Shown here: positions 35,813-44,290 of the stretch, in pieces
Layout of the letters: each line of letters starts with the position of its first letter
Position numbering within the stretch: position 1 is the stretch's first letter
Notes under the pieces: generated by a model
Database searches by the model: none
Told to the model about the DNA's origin: nothing
Seen by the model: only the letters and a program-made list of their open reading frames with translations
Program-made: the position numbers and the translations under genes
Origin: QWQI01 sp964608915
GTDB taxonomy: Bacteria > Planctomycetota > Planctomycetia > Isosphaerales > Isosphaeraceae
DNA length: 64,000 bases
Assembly (NCBI GenBank): GCA_964608915.1
Contig: CAZSQA010000028.1
Span: 26,825-90,824, forward strand
Direction: 5' to 3'

Positions 35813-37213
35813 TTACCCCTGTTCTGGCGACTTCTCATCGGAGTGAACGGTTCGATTCACCCACGACCAGGCATAAAACGCCACGACGCCGACGACCACG
35901 CAGCCGAGCGAAGCCAGCCCCTCATCCGGCTTGTTCCAGGCCGTCACGGCGGTCAGGGCACCGGTGCCGATCAGAAAAATCAGCGGTACGACAGGATAGA
36001 GCGGACAAAGAAAGGAAGGTTCGACTCCGATCGCGCGATTTCGGTACGAAAAGATCGTGCTGATCGTGAGCATCGAAAACACGGCCAGACCGATGCTCGA
36101 AACGACGATGATCGATTCGAGACTCGCAGACCAGACGAAGCAAAGCGCGATCGCCGATTGCAGTATCGTGGCCCTGGTCGGTACGCCATGGGCATTCTTC
36201 ACCGCCGCCCAGCGCGGGAAATGCCGGGCCTGCCCCATGGCCTGGAGGATCCGCGCGCCGGTGAGCACATAAGCGCTGACGCTGGCGATGAGCATCAAAA
36301 AGACGACGAAGCTGATCACGTTCGCCGTGCCGTCCCCGAAAAGCCTTCGGGCAGAAAGTTCGGCGATCGGGGCGAGAGCGTCGAAGCCCTTCTCCTCGGC
36401 CAGTTTCTGAAGTTCAGGCGCCGTCCACGCAAGCGAATAGACGAGGTTGCATCCCAGGTAAATCGCCAGAACGATCCCTGTGCCCAGAAAGATCGAAAGC
36501 GGCAGGTTTCGCCGCGGGTTGCGCACCTCGCCGGCGATGAAACCGATGCCGTTCCATCCTGTGAATGCGTAGCTGATGTATATGAGCGAAGTCATCGAAA
36601 CGGAGACGAGCGAGACATCAATTTTGCCGGGCCAGTCGGCGGGAAAGGCGTGACGGCGTGTGCCGATCGTCAGCCCCACGACGACGAACACCGTCAGAAG
36701 GCCGATCTTGACGAGCGTGGTCACGCTCTGGGTCCGGCTGCTGCGGTCGAAATCACGCGAATGGAGCCAGGCCATCGCACCGACGATCGCCGTCGCGATC
36801 AGGCTGACGGCAAGTTGGGAGACTGGCTGTGAGCTTTCCTGCAGCGATGCTAACAAATAGCGCGCAGCGGCCTTCGAAGATGCGGCGATCGGTCCCGCGA
36901 AGCCGAGAACCATCGAAAGCCAGCCGGAAAGAAAACCGCACAAGGGCCCATAGGCGGCCTTGAGAATAACGTAATCACCGCCGGATTCGGGGATTCGGGA
37001 AACGAGCTCGGCCTGGGTCAAGGCACCACAGACGGCCAGAAGCCCGCCGATCGTCCAGAGCATCCAGGCCCACTGATGGGAATGCACCGAAGCGACGGTG
37101 AAGCCGGAGGTCGTAAGAATCCCGACCCCGACCATACTGGCCACGACGACGAAGACGCCGGTCCAAAGCCCGAAGCCTTCGTTCCGTGATGGCGTTGCGC
37201 CGGTGTTGTCCAC
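35813..37213 (-). CDS. APC family amino-acid permease
   Basis: A 466-residue integral membrane transporter with about 12 helices. The first helix (GLWTGVFVVVASMVGVGILT) has the glycine-rich break that contacts the substrate amine in APC transporters. The next loop reads ELVSRIPESGGDYV, the family's consensus, and the sixth-helix region has SYAFTGWNGIGFIAGEVRNPRR. It probably imports an amino acid by proton symport or exchange; specificity cannot be read from sequence. The start is GTG at 37213. It begins 13 bases after the HEAT/Pro-rich gene, suggesting an operon. Confidence 0.87.
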   Translation of the reverse strand: MDNTGATPSRNEGFGLWTGVFVVVASMVGVGILTTSGFTVASVHSHQWAWMLWTIGGLLAVCGALTQAELVSRIPESGGDYVILKAAYGPLCGFLSGWLSMVLGFAGPIAASSKAAARYLLASLQESSQPVSQLAVSLIATAIVGAMAWLHSRDFDRSSRTQSVTTLVKIGLLTVFVVVGLTIGTRRHAFPADWPGKIDVSLVSVSMTSLIYISYAFTGWNGIGFIAGEVRNPRRNLPLSIFLGTGIVLAIYLGCNLVYSLAWTAPELQKLAEEKGFDALAPIAELSARRLFGDGTANVISFVVFLMLIASVSAYVLTGARILQAMGQARHFPRWAAVKNAHGVPTRATILQSAIALCFVWSASLESIIVVSSIGLAVFSMLTISTIFSYRNRAIGVEPSFLCPLYPVVPLIFLIGTGALTAVTAWNKPDEGLASLGCVVVGVVAFYAWSWVNRTVHSDEKSPEQG

Positions 37214-37226
37214 GATAGCTGATGCC

Positions 37227-38285
37227 TTATGCGGATCGAGGTTTTACGAGGTCCGGCGTCTTGTCTTTCCTGCTGTTCTGGGGAATTTCTTCCGGCAGGG
37301 CTTCGAGGGGCGGCGGTTCGGAAAGGGGCGGAGAAAGTACCGGCGAAGCGCCAGGCTTGGCGGCTCCGGTCGCAGGTGCGGCCGGTTTCGCAGGCGAACC
37401 CGCAGCCGGCGGATTCAGCTTCAGTTCCGGCTCGGCGGGTGGGGCGGCGTTGGGCTGAAGCGGATTGACCGCGGGTTTGTCGATCGGTTCGGAAACGATC
37501 ACACCCGAGCTGGAGCCTGGCGGTGCCGTCATTCGCGGGCGGAGTTGTGGCTGAGCCTGAGCCGTCGCGGGCGGATTCACCGCACCCTGAATGACTGTGG
37601 CACCCTGAATGACGGTCGTCGTCGGGTTCGTGATGACGGCCTCGGTCGCAGGCGTTTCGATGATGGTGGCCGTCGAGCTTGGCAGGGGCGTTTCGACTTC
37701 GATCGGCGTTTCCACGATCACCGTTTCGCTCAGCTTACGCATGAGCGTCGTGGCCAGTTGGCGAACTTCGGCGTTCGGGTCATAAATCGCGACCCGTTCC
37801 AGATATCCGGGGATCGCCGGGTCGGGGATCTGGGAAAGCGCGACGACGCAAGCCTTGCGGACATTCTTGTTCAGGTCGACCCGAAGACGGTCAAGGAGAA
37901 GCGGCACGGCCCGGGGGTTTCGCAATTGACCCAGGGCGAAAGCGGCTTCGCGTCGCCGGTCGGGGAGGATGTCACGAAGTTGCCGGGCGAGGGAATCGAA
38001 GACCGGGTCCGCGACACGCGTTTGCGTTTGAATGACACGTGTCGAAGTCGTGGTGGTCGTCACCCGGCTGGGCTGAGTGACGATCGTGGTCTGTGCCGGA
38101 GAACTGACGTAAACCGGCTGGGGCGGGCCGGCGGTGATGGTCTGTATGGTTTCCGTGACAGGTGCGAATACCCGTCCGAAAAAGCCTGGATCTTCCTGCA
38201 CGATCACTTGCTGGGCACCGGTTCTGGCTGGTGCGGAGGCCACGGCCAGAAACAGGAACGCCATCCGATACGATTTCCGGCACAT
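37227..38285 (-). CDS. exported HEAT-repeat protein with Pro/Ala-rich tail
   Basis: A 352-residue secreted protein. A signal peptide (residues 1-24) precedes a Val/Thr-rich stretch (PQPVYVSSPAQTTIVTQPSR), a short HEAT-repeat region (about residues 85-165, LRDILPDRRREAAFALGQL and VRKACVVALSQIPD), then a Pro/Ala/Glu-rich region of about 180 residues with low complexity (PATAQAQPQLRPRM, PLSEPPPLEALPEE). The tail is likely extended and may span or interact with the wall. No enzyme motif is seen. It is followed closely by the permease gene. Confidence 0.65.
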   Translation of the reverse strand: MCRKSYRMAFLFLAVASAPARTGAQQVIVQEDPGFFGRVFAPVTETIQTITAGPPQPVYVSSPAQTTIVTQPSRVTTTTTSTRVIQTQTRVADPVFDSLARQLRDILPDRRREAAFALGQLRNPRAVPLLLDRLRVDLNKNVRKACVVALSQIPDPAIPGYLERVAIYDPNAEVRQLATTLMRKLSETVIVETPIEVETPLPSSTATIIETPATEAVITNPTTTVIQGATVIQGAVNPPATAQAQPQLRPRMTAPPGSSSGVIVSEPIDKPAVNPLQPNAAPPAEPELKLNPPAAGSPAKPAAPATGAAKPGASPVLSPPLSEPPPLEALPEEIPQNSRKDKTPDLVKPRSA

Positions 38286-38391
38286 GGGTCAGACTCCATT
38301 CGAACCAGGGGAAAATCCGTACGACGCGATCAGAACGAAATGGCGAAAAATCCGGGTCCGCCATTTCGTTACGGTCGGTGACTGCTTTACC

Positions 38392-38952
38392 TCACTTGGG
38401 TGCGAGGATTGCGGTCATCTTTTTGCCTTCCATCGAAGGCGATTTTTCGAGTTTGCCGAAGGGGGCGAGGGCGGCGATCACTTCGTCCATGACTTTACGG
38501 CCTTCTTCGATGTGGGCCAGTTCACGACCTTTGAAAAGGACGTTGACGAGCACCTTATCCTTGCCTTCGAGAAATTCCTTGGCACGGGAGATACGCACGC
38601 CGATATCGTGGTCGCCCGTCTTTGGCCGGACACGAATTTCCTTCAGCTGCGTCTGGTGCTGCTTCTGCTTGTGAGTCTTTTTTTTCTGGTCGTATTTGAA
38701 TTTGCCGTAGTCCATGATCTTGCAGACGGGCGGTCGTTCGCCGGCCGCCACTTCGACAAGATCCAGGCCTGCTTCGCGAGCCAGTTCCATCGCACGATTG
38801 ACCGGCATGGCGCCAAGCTGGGCGCCATCCTGATTGATGACGCGCACCGGCGAAATCCGGATCTGTTCGTTGACCCGCAACTGCCTGTCGCCGGATTGTC
38901 CGCCGCGATCCATCGATCGATCACCAGCCGAATCGTCGCCTCTGTAGCTCAT
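38392..38952 (-). CDS. infC: translation initiation factor IF-3
   Basis: A 186-residue IF-3, which binds the 30S subunit and proofreads start codons. Its N-terminal domain carries LRVNEQIRISPVRVINQDGAQLG, then the linker with YGKFKYDQKKK, and the C-terminal domain KEIRVRPKTGDHDIGVRI ends with KMTAILAPK. I use the ATG at 38952, with AAGG six bases upstream; the frame stays open to 39180, and IF-3 genes often use non-standard starts, so an alternative is possible. Rare starts allow autoregulation in some bacteria. The usual partners rpmI and rplT do not follow. Confidence 0.93.
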   Translation of the reverse strand: MSYRGDDSAGDRSMDRGGQSGDRQLRVNEQIRISPVRVINQDGAQLGAMPVNRAMELAREAGLDLVEVAAGERPPVCKIMDYGKFKYDQKKKTHKQKQHQTQLKEIRVRPKTGDHDIGVRISRAKEFLEGKDKVLVNVLFKGRELAHIEEGRKVMDEVIAALAPFGKLEKSPSMEGKKMTAILAPK

Positions 38953-39401
38953 GCATGCCTTCGTTCGAAAGTCCTGACAGGAAAACCGCGGGAACCTGGG
39001 GGAAAAGCCTGCTTTCGTCGAAGCGGCGAGGTTCCCCGCCCCATGGCCCGCACAATACGCCATCCGATAATCTACGGAATTCTCCGCAGCCGTCAAGACT
39101 TCCCTTTTCGGATTCCGTGGTTTCACCGGGCTATGCTTCTTCTCTGACGCGACTTTCGCGACGCGCCGGACGCTCGACATTTCCTGAACGATTCGTCATA
39201 CTGACCGCCGGTTTCGACTCGGGGTAACCTCACGCCAGGGGATGCCGCCGCCGGTTCGCGTATCGGCGATTCGAGGTTATTTCGACCCGTCAGGAGCCGG
39301 TCCATTCCTGCGAGAGTTCGCGCTGACTTGCCGTTCTCACCCTTTCGGGGACGGCCGGGCGCCGCGAAATCCGGAGGATCTCGATAAGGCAAGGGTGATT
39401 C

Positions 39402-41540
39402 ATGGCCGAGCATCAGTTGATCGTGCGTCTTCGGGAACTTGCCCGCAATCTCTGGTGGACCTGGCAGCCCGAGGTGATCGATCTGTTCCGCTCCCTGGAT
39501 CCGGATCTGTGGGAGTCCTGCGGTCACAGTCCGATCGTGTTCCTCAGCGAAATCGATCACGACCGGCTGACTTCGAAGGCCGAGCAGATGGCCCTCGACT
39601 CCCGCGTGGACTACGCCTTCCGCCGGCTTAAGGATTATCTCAAGAACAGCAAGAGCTGGGGCGCGATTTACGCGGCCAGTCTGCGGTCCAGGCCCGTGGC
39701 CTATTTCTCGATGGAATTCGGCCTGCATGAGAGCCTTCCGATCTATTCCGGCGGCCTCGGCGTTCTGGCGGGCGACCATCTCAAAAGCGCCAGCGATCTG
39801 GGCATTCCCCTGGTCGCCGTCGGCCTTCTTTACAGCGAAGGCTACTTCCGCCAGAAGCTCGATATCGAAGGCTGGCAGCAGGAGAACTACCCGCACAACC
39901 GTCCGGATCTGTTGCCGATCGAGCCGGCCCTCGGCCCCGACGGCAAACCGGTGCGCATCGTCATTCCCACGCGAAACGGGACTCTCCACGCCCAGGTCTG
40001 GACGGCCGACGTCGGCAGGACGAAGCTGTATCTGCTCGATTCCCGGGTGCCCGAAAACAGCGAATGGGATCAAAGCCTCTCCGCCCGGCTCTACGGCGGC
40101 GACGCACGGGTCCGGATTCGTCAGGAACTGCTTCTGGGCGTCGGCGGCGTCATGGCGCTGCGTGCCCTGGGCGTTCACCCTTCGGTGATCCACCTGAACG
40201 AAGGCCACAGCGCGTTCGCTCTCCTGGCCGAAATCGAAGGCGAAATGCAGGAGCAGGGGCAATCGTTCTGGGAAGCGGCCAAGGAGGTTTCCGCCCGATC
40301 GGTCTTCACCACTCACACGCCAGTCGCCGCCGGGCACGACCGCTTCTGGGCCGAACTCGTGGAAGAAAACCTCGGACTGTTCCGCGAGAAGATCGGTCTG
40401 TCCTACGAAGATTTCCTCGGACTGGGCCGGGTGCACACGCACGATCAGGGCGAACCGTTCTGCATGACCGTGCTGGCACTGAAGCTCACCCGCAGGGCCA
40501 ATGGCGTGAGCGCCCTGCACGGCGAAGTCAGCCGTCACATGTGGCACCCTCTGTTCCTTGGCCGCAGGCTCGAGGAAGTGCCGATCGGTCACATCACCAA
40601 CGGCGTGCATGCCGGGACGTGGATCGCGCCCCAGATGCAGCGGATGTACGATCTTCACCTGCCGATCGACTGGCGGGCCCGGATTCGTCACCCCGAAGTC
40701 TGGAAGAGTGTGGACGCTATCAGCGACGCCGAATTCTGGGAAACGCACCAGATTCTCAAGGCTTCGATGATTTCGTTCGTCCGCCGTCGGCTGGTGGCAC
40801 AGGCCAAGGCACGCGACGAATCCCCCGAAACGCTCGACAAGCTCTCCCGCCGGCTCGACCTGGACGTTCTGACCCTCGGCTTCGCGCGCCGGTTCGCCAC
40901 TTACAAGCGTGCCGGGCTGATTCTTGCCGAAGCCGAACGGCTTATGGACATGGTCCGGGCCACGGGCAAAAAGATACAGCTGGTTTTCGCAGGCAAGGCT
41001 CACCCGGAAGACCGGCTCGGCAAGGAACTGATCCAGTCGATCGTCCGCAAGACGCGCCAGGAGGCGTTCGAGGACTGGGTCGTGTTCGTCGAGGACTACG
41101 ACATGAACGTGGCCCGCTATCTCGTTCAGGGTGTCGACGTCTGGCTGAACAACCCGCGCCGTCCGCAGGAAGCCAGCGGCACGTCCGGCGAAAAGGCGCT
41201 GCTCAACGGCGTGCTCAATTTCTCCGTGCTCGACGGCTGGTGGGCGGAAGCCTACAACGGGCTCAACGGGTTCGCGATCGGACGCGGCCAGACGCACGTC
41301 GATCCTCATGTGCAGGACAGCCGCGACCATGCGGATCTGATCTCGACGCTACTTTCCGAGGTCATTCCGTTGTATTATGAAAGGGACAAGGAAGGCTATC
41401 CCCGCCAGTGGATCGCGCGTCAGAAGGCGGCCCTGACCAGTCTGGGCTGGCGCTTCAATGCCGACCGCATGGTCATGGATTACGCCGAACGCTGCTATCT
41501 GCCCGCGGCGATGGGAGTTTCCTGTCATATTCCGATCTGA
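39402..41540 (+). CDS. glgP: alpha-glucan (glycogen) phosphorylase
   Basis: GT35 enzyme that phosphorolyses alpha-1,4-glucans to glucose-1-phosphate. At 712 residues it belongs to the shorter alpha-glucan phosphorylase family (TIGR02094 type). It has YFSMEFGLHESLPIYSGGLGVLAGDHLK and, near residue 600, NPRRPQEASGTSGEKALLNG, where the lysine (E-K-A) holds PLP. A characteristic FATYKRAGLIL precedes it. The ATG is preceded by a weak site. A hairpin (41574-41596) follows. The next gene, a protein kinase, has its own spacer. Confidence 0.93.
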   Translation: MAEHQLIVRLRELARNLWWTWQPEVIDLFRSLDPDLWESCGHSPIVFLSEIDHDRLTSKAEQMALDSRVDYAFRRLKDYLKNSKSWGAIYAASLRSRPVAYFSMEFGLHESLPIYSGGLGVLAGDHLKSASDLGIPLVAVGLLYSEGYFRQKLDIEGWQQENYPHNRPDLLPIEPALGPDGKPVRIVIPTRNGTLHAQVWTADVGRTKLYLLDSRVPENSEWDQSLSARLYGGDARVRIRQELLLGVGGVMALRALGVHPSVIHLNEGHSAFALLAEIEGEMQEQGQSFWEAAKEVSARSVFTTHTPVAAGHDRFWAELVEENLGLFREKIGLSYEDFLGLGRVHTHDQGEPFCMTVLALKLTRRANGVSALHGEVSRHMWHPLFLGRRLEEVPIGHITNGVHAGTWIAPQMQRMYDLHLPIDWRARIRHPEVWKSVDAISDAEFWETHQILKASMISFVRRRLVAQAKARDESPETLDKLSRRLDLDVLTLGFARRFATYKRAGLILAEAERLMDMVRATGKKIQLVFAGKAHPEDRLGKELIQSIVRKTRQEAFEDWVVFVEDYDMNVARYLVQGVDVWLNNPRRPQEASGTSGEKALLNGVLNFSVLDGWWAEAYNGLNGFAIGRGQTHVDPHVQDSRDHADLISTLLSEVIPLYYERDKEGYPRQWIARQKAALTSLGWRFNADRMVMDYAERCYLPAAMGVSCHIPI

Positions 41541-41573
41541 TTCGATCGCCGCCGACGGACACCACGCGCGGAA

Positions 41574-41596
41574 TGCCGGGAAAATGACTCCCGGCA
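41574..41596 (+). terminator. terminator after glgP
   Basis: TGCCGGGA pairs perfectly with TCCCGGCA across a seven-base loop, 34 bases after the glgP stop. Confidence 0.6.
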
Positions 41597-41684
41597 AACC
41601 GCGCGGCAATCCCGAGTGCGGATCATTCGGATCGAATCACGCTTCTAGCCGCTGGTTGACTCCGGATGAGGGGCTGAACGTTCC

Positions 41685-43349
41685 ATGGAGAATTTCGATC
41701 CCTATCTGGGCAAGACGCTCGGTTCTTTTCACGTCGACAGCAAGCTTGGCTCCGGCGCGATGGGAGTCGTCTATCAGGCGACTCACACGCCTTCCGGCAA
41801 AAAGTTCGCGCTGAAATTACTGCCCAGGGAAATGAGCCTTCAGGGGCAGACGGCGGTCCGCTTCCGCCGCGAGGCGAATCTCCTGCAGCAGTTCAAGCAT
41901 TCGAACATCGTCCGGTTTCTCGCTTTCGGCAAGCACCAGGGCGACATGTACGTCGCGATGGAGATGGTCACAGGGGGCACGCTCGACGCCCTTCTCGACA
42001 AAGAGGCACCCCTCGACTGGCGTGATGCGGCACGGCTCGCCATCGAGATTTGCGATGCGCTACAGTACGCGCATGAGCGCGAAGTCGTGCACCGCGATCT
42101 CAAGCCATCCAATCTTTTGATGACGCCTGACCGGCACATCAAGCTTTCGGATTTCGGCATCGCGAAAGACCTGATGGGCACCGATCTGACGGCGACCGGC
42201 CGGACCCTCGGCACCGCGGCCTACATGGCTCCCGAACAGATCAGCGTCGCCAGTTCGATCAGCCACAAGACCGACCTCTATGCCCTGGGCGTCATACTTC
42301 ACCAGATGCTGTCGTCGAAGTTGCCTTTCGACGCGACGACCCAGCCCGCCATGCTGGCCGCACACCTGAACAATCCGCCGCCGCGGCCCAGCTCGAAAAA
42401 CCCCGAAATTCCTCTGGTTCTCGACGATCTCGTTTATTCCCTGCTGCAGAAGGCACCGTCCGAACGGCCGTGGGATGCGCTCGCGGTCGCCACCCAGTTA
42501 CGGGATCTGCTCGATTCCGACGCAGCGGGCAAGCAGATCAAATATGTCGTCAAGCCTGGCCTTAACCCCTCGCGTGCCGGAGCCGACGATGTGTCACGCC
42601 GCGCGGCGAAAGGCAAGAACAGGGCGAAATCGGCTCGAAACTACGGTAAAGTCGTCGAAGTCGCCGGGCTGGTCGCGGTTTTGGGGCTGATCATCGGCGG
42701 AGTCGGCTACTGGCTGTGGCCGCCCAGCGAGGAGTACCTTTTCTCCCGGGCTTCGCAGATGATGCAGAGCGGCCAATATACGGATTGGACTGCGGCGATG
42801 TCACGATACATCGCACCGCTCGAACGCCGATTCCCGGACAATCCGCATCAATCCGAAATCCGCCAGTGGAAGGACAAGATCCTCGCGGAACGGGTGAATC
42901 GGCGGGCAGAAGTGCTCGACAAATCGACGATCGCGACCCTCGGCCGGCCCGACAATCCTGCCGAAGAAGCCTATATTAAGGCACGCGACAGCGCCGCTGA
43001 CGACATTCGGGCCGGGCGTCTCTCGCATGTCGCTGGCCATTGGCAGAAGCTGACCGAGACTCTGGCCCCGATGGCCGAAAAGGACGACATCGCCCGCGGG
43101 TGGCTGCTCCTGACCCAGGACCGCTTGCGAAAAGCTCGCGAAGCCTGGGAAGCCGATACCCGCCCTGTCATCGAAAAGCACCGCCGGTGGATGCAGGCTC
43201 ACCGGTTCGGGTCGCCGAAGGATCTCGAGGAAACGACGCAGGAATTTCTGGACGCCCTGAAGAATTCGAAAGTCTGGTCCGCGACTTCGCCCGACCAATT
43301 CCCGCTGGACCCGAAATTCGAGCCCGTCGCGCCGCCGGCCGGCAACTGA
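41685..43349 (+). CDS. membrane Ser/Thr protein kinase
   Basis: A 554-residue Hanks-type kinase. The P-loop LGSGAMGVVYQA, the catalytic lysine K44 (FALKLL), VHRDLKPSNLL and DFGIAKD are all intact, so it should be active. After the kinase domain (residues 12-280) come a basic linker, one membrane helix (about 323-345, VAGLVAVLGLIIGGVGYWLW) and an extracytoplasmic region of some 200 mostly helical residues with no domain I know. The layout is that of receptor kinases sensing an envelope signal. The ATG has no strong ribosome binding site. Confidence 0.92.
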   Translation: MENFDPYLGKTLGSFHVDSKLGSGAMGVVYQATHTPSGKKFALKLLPREMSLQGQTAVRFRREANLLQQFKHSNIVRFLAFGKHQGDMYVAMEMVTGGTLDALLDKEAPLDWRDAARLAIEICDALQYAHEREVVHRDLKPSNLLMTPDRHIKLSDFGIAKDLMGTDLTATGRTLGTAAYMAPEQISVASSISHKTDLYALGVILHQMLSSKLPFDATTQPAMLAAHLNNPPPRPSSKNPEIPLVLDDLVYSLLQKAPSERPWDALAVATQLRDLLDSDAAGKQIKYVVKPGLNPSRAGADDVSRRAAKGKNRAKSARNYGKVVEVAGLVAVLGLIIGGVGYWLWPPSEEYLFSRASQMMQSGQYTDWTAAMSRYIAPLERRFPDNPHQSEIRQWKDKILAERVNRRAEVLDKSTIATLGRPDNPAEEAYIKARDSAADDIRAGRLSHVAGHWQKLTETLAPMAEKDDIARGWLLLTQDRLRKAREAWEADTRPVIEKHRRWMQAHRFGSPKDLEETTQEFLDALKNSKVWSATSPDQFPLDPKFEPVAPPAGN

Positions 43350-43710
43350 AGCCACACATTTCGCTTTTCGATATTCGATGCCGAAACGAGACCGGTGAGG
43401 AGACGAATCAGGCCCCTGCGCCCGCAAGGTGTTTGCGCCGCAGGTGTTTACAGGTCCGTTCGGGGCTCTTCCCGATCTCGTTGGCACGGGTTGGCCTCGT
43501 GGTTTTGGGGATTCCGAATTCGCGACGGAATTCCGGTTGGCTTTTGAGCGAGATCGGCTGAGTTCGGAGTGGCTTCGGACGCGAAAAGCCATAATGACCG
43601 GCACGATTATGATTGACGCCATGGGCAGGAATCGCTATCTAGAAGGTATCTATCCGACGGAGCCACTCCTCCGTCACTCCCTGCCAAAGACCTGGACTCG
43701 AGAAGTGCCG
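43350..43710. other. intergenic region after kinase gene
   Basis: A 361-base spacer with one terminator-like hairpin (43415-43444) and in-frame alternative starts for the antitoxin-like gene (43594 and others). Nothing else is evident. Confidence 0.5.
43415..43444 (+). terminator. possible terminator after kinase gene
   Basis: CCTGCG and CGCAA pair with TTGCG and CGCAGG (11 pairs, bulged) around a short loop, 66 bases after the kinase stop. Confidence 0.45.
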
Positions 43711-44052
43711 ATGACACAGTCGTCCGTACGTTATTTGGGCTCGCGCGAACTGCACCGGGAACTGCCCCGGATCCTGGACGAACTCTCGGATCAGGAATCG
43801 CGGCTCGTTCTGACGATCCACGCCAAGCCGAAGGCCGTGATTCTCGGAGCCGATGCCTTCGCGACACTGGTTCGTCAGGTGGGCGAAGTGGACCGTCAAC
43901 TTGGCGAGGAATTGTCGGCTTTGCTGAACAACGGGATCGGCAAGCGGCAGATCGAAAACAAGCCCGCATCGGCCCGGAATGGCCGTGCCCCGCGCCGGCA
44001 GGAACGGAAGCTCGAGAAATCGACCCGCTCCGTCCGTGCCAAGGCCGACTGA
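43711..44052 (+). CDS. Phd/YefM-like antitoxin-type protein
   Basis: A 113-residue protein. Residues 7-55 (LGSRELHRELPRILDELSDQ...LVLTIHAKPKAVILGADAF) follow the Phd/YefM antitoxin fold, which binds operator DNA. The remaining 45 residues are very basic (RQERKLEKSTRSVRAKAD) and disordered-looking, unusual for the family, and could bind nucleic acid. No toxin gene is nearby; the next gene is dnaE. Start is uncertain: the ATG at 43711 yields the conserved domain, while in-frame starts at 43594 and upstream would add residues of no clear character. Confidence 0.6.
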   Translation: MTQSSVRYLGSRELHRELPRILDELSDQESRLVLTIHAKPKAVILGADAFATLVRQVGEVDRQLGEELSALLNNGIGKRQIENKPASARNGRAPRRQERKLEKSTRSVRAKAD

Positions 44053-44206
44053 ACCCGCGGGCTTCCGCGTGTTCTTTGGAGTGAAGAAGATTCACGGTTT
44101 CTTCATTACGGAACCTGCCCCACGAAGGACTTGCGCCCTGTCGGGGCATTTCGGGCCGGGAAGTGGCTGGACAACGCCACGCCACGGCCGCATCATGATG
44201 ACGTCA

Positions 44207-44230
44207 GGCATGGACTTGGAAATCCATGCC
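44207..44230 (+). promoter_or_regulatory. hairpin upstream of dnaE
   Basis: GGCATGGA pairs perfectly with TCCATGCC, and inner TT/AA can extend the stem, 61 bases before the dnaE start. It could be a regulatory or terminator element; direction is not certain. Confidence 0.4.
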
Positions 44231-44290
44231 GCTCAAGAGGAGCGTCGGTCGGGTTTCGTTGCGACGAAATGACCGCGGGACGAGGTTTCC

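Noticed and set aside
39123..41330. Minus-strand open frame across glgP
   Set aside because: Antisense shadow of a clear phosphorylase gene.
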